From Solea solea (Eukaryota > Chordata > Actinopteri > Pleuronectiformes > Soleidae), in NCBI RefSeq assembly GCF_958295425.1, contig NC_081142.1, positions 16,190,821 to 16,254,820 on the forward strand: a stretch of DNA of 64,000 nt. The letters are read 5' to 3'. Below, piece after piece: positions 59,701 through 64,000 of the stretch. The stretch's first letter is position 1, and every line of letters begins with the position of its first letter. Below the pieces are notes generated by a model. That model was not told the origin of the DNA. It worked only from the letters and a program-made list of their open reading frames with translations, and ran no database searches. The position numbers and the translations under genes are program-made.

Positions 59701-62700
59701 GTTGCCTGTCTTGTCTTTCGCTTGCCTCATTGTCTCATGCTGGGATTATGTTCACACACCTTTGACACCAGCTAAGTCTCCTCCTACTTCAAAAAATAGC
59801 TGACCTAAAAATGTTCCCACCACAGATTTAGAAGTCTGTAGTCTAAATGGGTATGTATGTGTTTGTGTGTGTCAGCCTCCTGTCATTATTTTGACAGCTT
59901 ATGGGACGGATGTTTGTTATGGTTGAAAGCATTTGTATGTGGTGACCTTTAAACACTCAGACTCAAAACATTAGCACCCAGTTAAAGAAACCTGTGTTTA
60001 TTGGTCGCCTTGCATTTCTCCCGGAGATAAACAATAGGCCGTGAATTTGATAATGTCACATAAGTGAACAAAGGCGTATTTGTCAGATACCATGCTGACG
60101 TGTTCAGATTATCAAGTTTACTATAACGTTGTAATCTGATGACTGATGTCTTTCAGAGCAAATCAAACCTCAGCACATTGTTGGAGAAGACAGCATGGAC
60201 AATGACGATGAGCCACGCAAAGGTGAGCAGCATGGAAATATGTACGCGCCGCATAGAGAGCAATCACCCTTTTGTTCTGTTTGTTATATTTGATATTATG
60301 GAATCTGTGTGTATGACTATGGATAGTGTGAAACAACAGTTTGGCACACTGTTGGATTTGAGTTGATTCTGGATCTCATCGCGGAAACAGTTCTGCAGCA
60401 GTTGAATAATAAATGGATTTACATTTTGTAACCTGAAACAGCTGATCCATTTGTAGGAAAATACACAAGGAGGTCTGAGAAGAACTTGAGAGCCAGAAAA
60501 AACAGTCAAATGCAAATTGAACATAGCAACGCCTTCTCATTTTCCATTTGTAACCTTGGATTTGAAAAGAATAACACACTTGTGCCAAAAATTGTGAAAG
60601 AGCCGAAAGCACTTGAACAGAAGAAGCAAAGGCAGATTAAATGAAATGAAATGAAATTTTAGAAGATCATTTGTTTCTTTGTTTATGTGGTCCTCAATTA
60701 AGATGTTAATTGGTTTTCAATCATCGCACCATTCAATTATATGATTCATAGTTTAGCGAGCGTCTGGTGACGTTGTTGCAGTTACTGTATGTCGCGGTGG
60801 TGCGCTTCAATTCTTTAATGACCACGTTATGACTTTGTTGTTCAGTTGGGACAGAGAACCAGGAGGCAGAGGACGAGTTTCACCGCACCGCTCAGGCCAG
60901 CTGGGTTCAGCGGATGTTTACGTCACTCTTCAGCGACTCCTCCCTGTTCAACACAAGAGAGGGCCGTGCCGGGAAGGTACCACAAAACCGTTAACATTTA
61001 AAACGCCATCATGGGCTTCAGCTGCGTTGTGTATCAAATTCACAGCCTCGACGTGCCTCTCGCTCACTCTCTCACGCTCCATAACATAATCTCACTACGT
61101 TGTCAGGTGCATAATTTCATGCTGGGCCTGAACCTGAACACCAGCATGCCTTTCTCACCAGTCAATGAGGTCATGCACCACGCTCAAAATACACCTGAGG
61201 AGGAGGTGGATGCCGTCACAGGTGAGAGTTCAAAGGTCATCGCTAGTTTCTAATCTAAACTTTACTAATCTTACTAATGTACAGTAGGTGAGTGATATGC
61301 AGGTTAGATATTGGCGATGTAACTAATTTCATTCTAATGGGTCATTTTCCCAGACCCAGATGAGTTTGATCGCATCTACGAGCCTCTGGATGTGAAGAGT
61401 AAGAAGATCCATGTGGTGGACAGCGGCCTGACCTACAACCTCCCCTACCCTCTGATTCTGCGGCCTCAGCGCGGTGTTGACCTCATCATCTCCTTCGACT
61501 TCTCTGCACGACCCAGTGACTCCAGCCCCCCGTTCAAAGTCAGATTCAGACTCTTATTTATCACAGGTTGCTTAAAGTTAGCTCTTCAAACTCGGCATAG
61601 AGAATCATTTGTAAATGTTCTCCACAGGAGCTCCTGCTCGCAGAGAAGTGGGCCCGCATGAACAAGCTCCCGTTCCCCAAGATCGACCCCAAAGTCTTCG
61701 ACCGCGAGGGCTTGAAGGAATGCTACGTCTTCAAACCAAAGAAAGGAGAGAAGAACTGCCCGACTGTCATCCACTTTGTCCTGGTCAACATCAACTTTAG
61801 GCAGTTCAAAGCTCCAGGCAAGTATATGCACACGTGGAGTTTCCACCGCCACGCGTGAGTGGGGAAAACATACCAAGGCTCTCTGTAATATTATTGTAAT
61901 AATGCTGGTTTACCGTCATGACACATGAGGCATGTCTTCCTCGAAGTTGCGCTTTGGAATATAACCATATTCAGTTGAGAAGAGACAATTGTTTGTGTCT
62001 CTCATCTCTATTCACCTCTAATCAATAAAAGATCTCTGTGAAGGGTTTGTGCTGGAAATGGTGCGCCTGCAGATAAGCTTGCCCTGTGTGTGTGCGTGTG
62101 CCCACAGACGTGCCCCTCCTTAGTGTGTTCAGTGTTTTATAAGCTGCTCTGGATGAATTACACTTCCTCAAGGAGCCAGGTGCCAGAAGGGAATCTCTCG
62201 CTCCAGTGGGAGAGAGCTGTGTGTGTGTGTGTCTGTGTGTGTGTGTGTGTGTAAACATGCCATACATCATGAGACATACAAAGACACACTAACTTTACAT
62301 TTGTAGGTCGTCTGCACACATACATCCGCACTCTGTTTATGGACGTTACATAAGCTTGTTGCTCTTAAACCCATTAGACGTGTGAGAGAGTAACACCATA
62401 CATGGACTTCCCGTTCGTGGAAAGAGGAAGTTATTTTGTCCGTAAAGAAATACTACTGTGTGTTTGCAAAATAATAATACCATAAATTACAGTTTTTTCC
62501 ACAAAAGCAGATACTGAAACTTATGTGAGTAGAGTTTATAACATGGATATTTCATGTAGTAAACAGTCTTGTATAAAGTACCTAAAGGGATACTTGAGTA
62601 AAAGTACAAGTATCTAACCAGAAAATGACTTTGGTAAAAGTTGAAGTCACTTTTTATAATATTACGGAAGTAAAGGTGTTAAAGTCTATGACAACGTATT

Positions 62701-63247
62701 GGTACTTTGTTACATTAAAGCACTGGTAATAACAGATGTAGAAAGACATGCAAATGTAAAATGCATAGTAGCATTATTAGTCCTGCAAGCAACACCATGG
62801 ACAGTTCACCACACTGGTATTGCATTTATAACACTCTAACATGTACTTATTTACTTATCATTACATTATTATTTGTACTTATTGCTTAGTTGCCCTCTGT
62901 GGGGCTTCTTATTACATCTTAATCTTAGTCTTAATCAGCAGGAAGAGATTGGAAAGTTCCTATTGAACTGTAGAATTTAAAAGCTCCAGTGAATGAGTAA
63001 TAGCGACAATAGGTTGAAAAAAAAAGAGTTTACTTATATAACTTTTTTTTTGTATTTAGTCCCATTTTTACTCCTAAATGCCCACACAGGTGTCCCCAGA
63101 GAGACTGAGACGGAGAAGGACGCGGCAGATTTTGACATCTTTGACGACCCAGAGACGCCGTTCTCCACTTTTAATTTCCAGTACCCCAATGAGGCCTTCA
63201 CTCGACTCCATGACCTCATGGAGTTCAACACTCTCAACAACCTGGAG
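50807..63247 (+). CDS. pla2g4a: Cytosolic phospholipase A2 alpha, all but the last coding exon
   Basis: Calcium-dependent release of arachidonic acid from membrane phospholipids, the step before COX. Coding exons: 50807-50824, 51365-51446, 51619-51767, 52506-52619, 52821-52858, 53232-53376, 56807-56943, 57314-57536, 57771-57885, 58833-58970, 59058-59147, 60157-60222, 60846-60976, 61107-61221, 61354-61538, 61628-61817, 63090-63247. They make 698 codons with phases matching throughout; human is 749, so about 50 codons lie past the right edge. C2 domain: [29 protein letters not shown] and MDANYVMDE hold the calcium ligands. Lipase core: oxyanion loop SGGGFRAM, nucleophile Ser in GLSGSTW, catalytic Asp in [12 protein letters not shown]. 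The MAPK-site Ser is kept in MPFSPVNE (Ser505 region). The intron after 61817 uses a GC donor; the rest use GT. The start MASNII is teleost-like and replaces human MSFIDPYQHI. The shorter exon 6/7 linker is normal variation. Confidence 0.97.
53900..54420 (-). mobile_element. LINE reverse transcriptase fragment in pla2g4a intron 7
   Basis: Minus-strand remnants read [20 protein letters not shown] then [12 protein letters not shown] near 54330-54250, and [20 protein letters not shown] then [10 protein letters not shown] near 54010-53945. These are RT palm and C-terminal segments. Frameshifts separate them. Dead copy, family not resolved. Confidence 0.7.
54421..55620. other. Rest of pla2g4a intron 7, repeats only
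   Basis: 54780-54940 begins AAATGTCCAGTGTGTAACAT, an end of a dispersed MITE family related to 13895 and 23545. A (CTAT)n microsatellite lies at 55577-55604. No exon seen. Confidence 0.45.
56706..56800. repeat. (TA)n(TG)n tract abutting the exon 8 splice acceptor
   Basis: Alternating TA, then about 12 TG units, ending six bases before the exon that starts at 56807. It replaces the normal polypyrimidine tract of this acceptor, leaving only CTGCAG. Confidence 0.9.
61818..63089 (+). other. pla2g4a intron 17 with non-canonical GC donor
   Basis: The donor reads CCAG|GCAAGT and the acceptor CACACAG|GTGTCCCC. No GT is available in frame. The intron holds a (TG)n run at 62215-62252 and, at about 62500-62740, a fish repeat with ACTTGAGTAAAAGTACAAGT. 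Confidence 0.75.
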
Positions 63248-63850
63248 GTCAGTTTGGCTCCCTTTAGCTTTTATTACAGGATGTTTAGCTGGAACAACCA
63301 CTGCTGATAAGATTTCTCCAAACCCCAAACAAGGCCAGGCTGTAGTTTTGTTAACAAAAAGGCAGATGCAACAAATTAAACACAAGTAACTGCATAACAC
63401 GTTACAATGTCAAGGTCGCTGGTCATGCGGCATAAAAGTGATTCATGACCTCATCTAGAAATGTTACATACGCCCTCACTGTATTGACATTCATCATCTC
63501 AGTCATTCGTGGTCAAACTACCTCTATTTAGTATTGTCACTGTGGAAGTTTTGCATTGCTATGTTGTCATTACACAAATATTAATTTATTGTGCAACATG
63601 AAAGTTTGCACATCGTCTTAGGCTGGATAGTGCAGGTCTGGACAAGTTTACAGTAGGTGTGTCACTTTGTGCGGTCAGGCTGACTTTCACACACTTGCTG
63701 AGTCACTTCCGTGCAGAGGAGGGAATCATATGAGATGCAGTTAATTTGAATTGACTGGGAAGGTCGGCTCATTCATGCACTGCGCTGCACTGTAAATAGA
63801 TGTTTTCATGAATACACTCGAGCTGGGAGGGGCACCAGCAGCCCTGTGAC

Positions 63851-63907
<57 letters not shown>

Positions 63908-64000
63908 TAGTACGGAATAACTATTGCCTCATGTGTCATCATTCACATTCCATCAACATAAAATAAATCTGCCCAGCAGCAATAAATGTGAAGTTCCTCA
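63248..64000. other. Start of the last pla2g4a intron
   Basis: The donor GTCAGT follows the NTLNNLE codons. I searched for the terminal exon (expected to begin VIKEAM-like) and did not find it, so it is outside the window. Confidence 0.6.
63851..63905 (+). repeat. (CAG)n microsatellite, about 18 units
   Basis: An uninterrupted CAG run, intronic in pla2g4a, on the sense strand. Not part of any exon. Confidence 0.95.

Noticed and set aside
1..64000. CRISPR arrays, bacterial operons, rRNA or tRNA genes
   Set aside because: No spaced direct repeats, cloverleaf sequences or rRNA segments were seen. Spliced vertebrate genes throughout show eukaryotic nuclear DNA.

Overview
The window is nuclear DNA from a teleost fish, probably a spiny-rayed (percomorph) species. 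The evidence is short spliced vertebrate genes, dense (CA)n, (TA)n and (CAG)n microsatellites, and fish-type L2, Rex1/CR1-like, hAT-like and TTAA-site transposon copies. Gene order and strands match the human 1q31 block TPR(-) - PDC(-) - PTGS2(-) - PLA2G4A(+). The species cannot be named from the sequence.

Layout. 1-1.4 kb: first coding exon and promoter of tpr (nuclear basket nucleoporin), minus strand; the gene leaves the window at the left edge. 1.4-7.4 kb: repeats and sequence without recognisable genes. 7.4-11.4 kb: complete phosducin gene pdc, minus strand, three coding exons. 11.4-23.7 kb: intergenic, mostly unremarkable. 24.4-30.7 kb: first prostaglandin-endoperoxide synthase 2 gene (COX-2), minus strand, ten coding exons, 607 codons, with LINE and MITE insertions in introns 1 and 7. 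31-38 kb: a nest of LINEs, a TTAA-flanked MITE and other repeats. 42.3-47.1 kb: second intact COX-2 gene, minus strand, ten coding exons, 608 codons, compact. 48-64 kb: pla2g4a (cytosolic phospholipase A2 alpha), plus strand, 17 coding exons visible; the last coding exon lies beyond the right edge.

How the genes fit together. Cytosolic PLA2 releases arachidonic acid and COX-2 turns it into prostaglandin H2, so two consecutive steps of one pathway sit head-to-head about 1 kb apart. The most interesting feature is the tandem COX-2 pair. Exons 4-8 of the two copies differ at about 4 of 944 bases by eye. Exon 1, the promoter, the UTRs and intron 7 differ strongly. That mosaic suggests gene conversion within an older duplicate pair. 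The left copy has lost a perfect CRE, most of the 5'UTR and the AU-rich element, and carries Tyr where COX enzymes have the pocket His (ovine COX-1 His90). This suggests that regulation, and possibly ligand binding, has diverged while the catalytic core is kept the same.

All exon boundaries were read by hand from splice signals and reading frame. All divergence figures are counts by eye.
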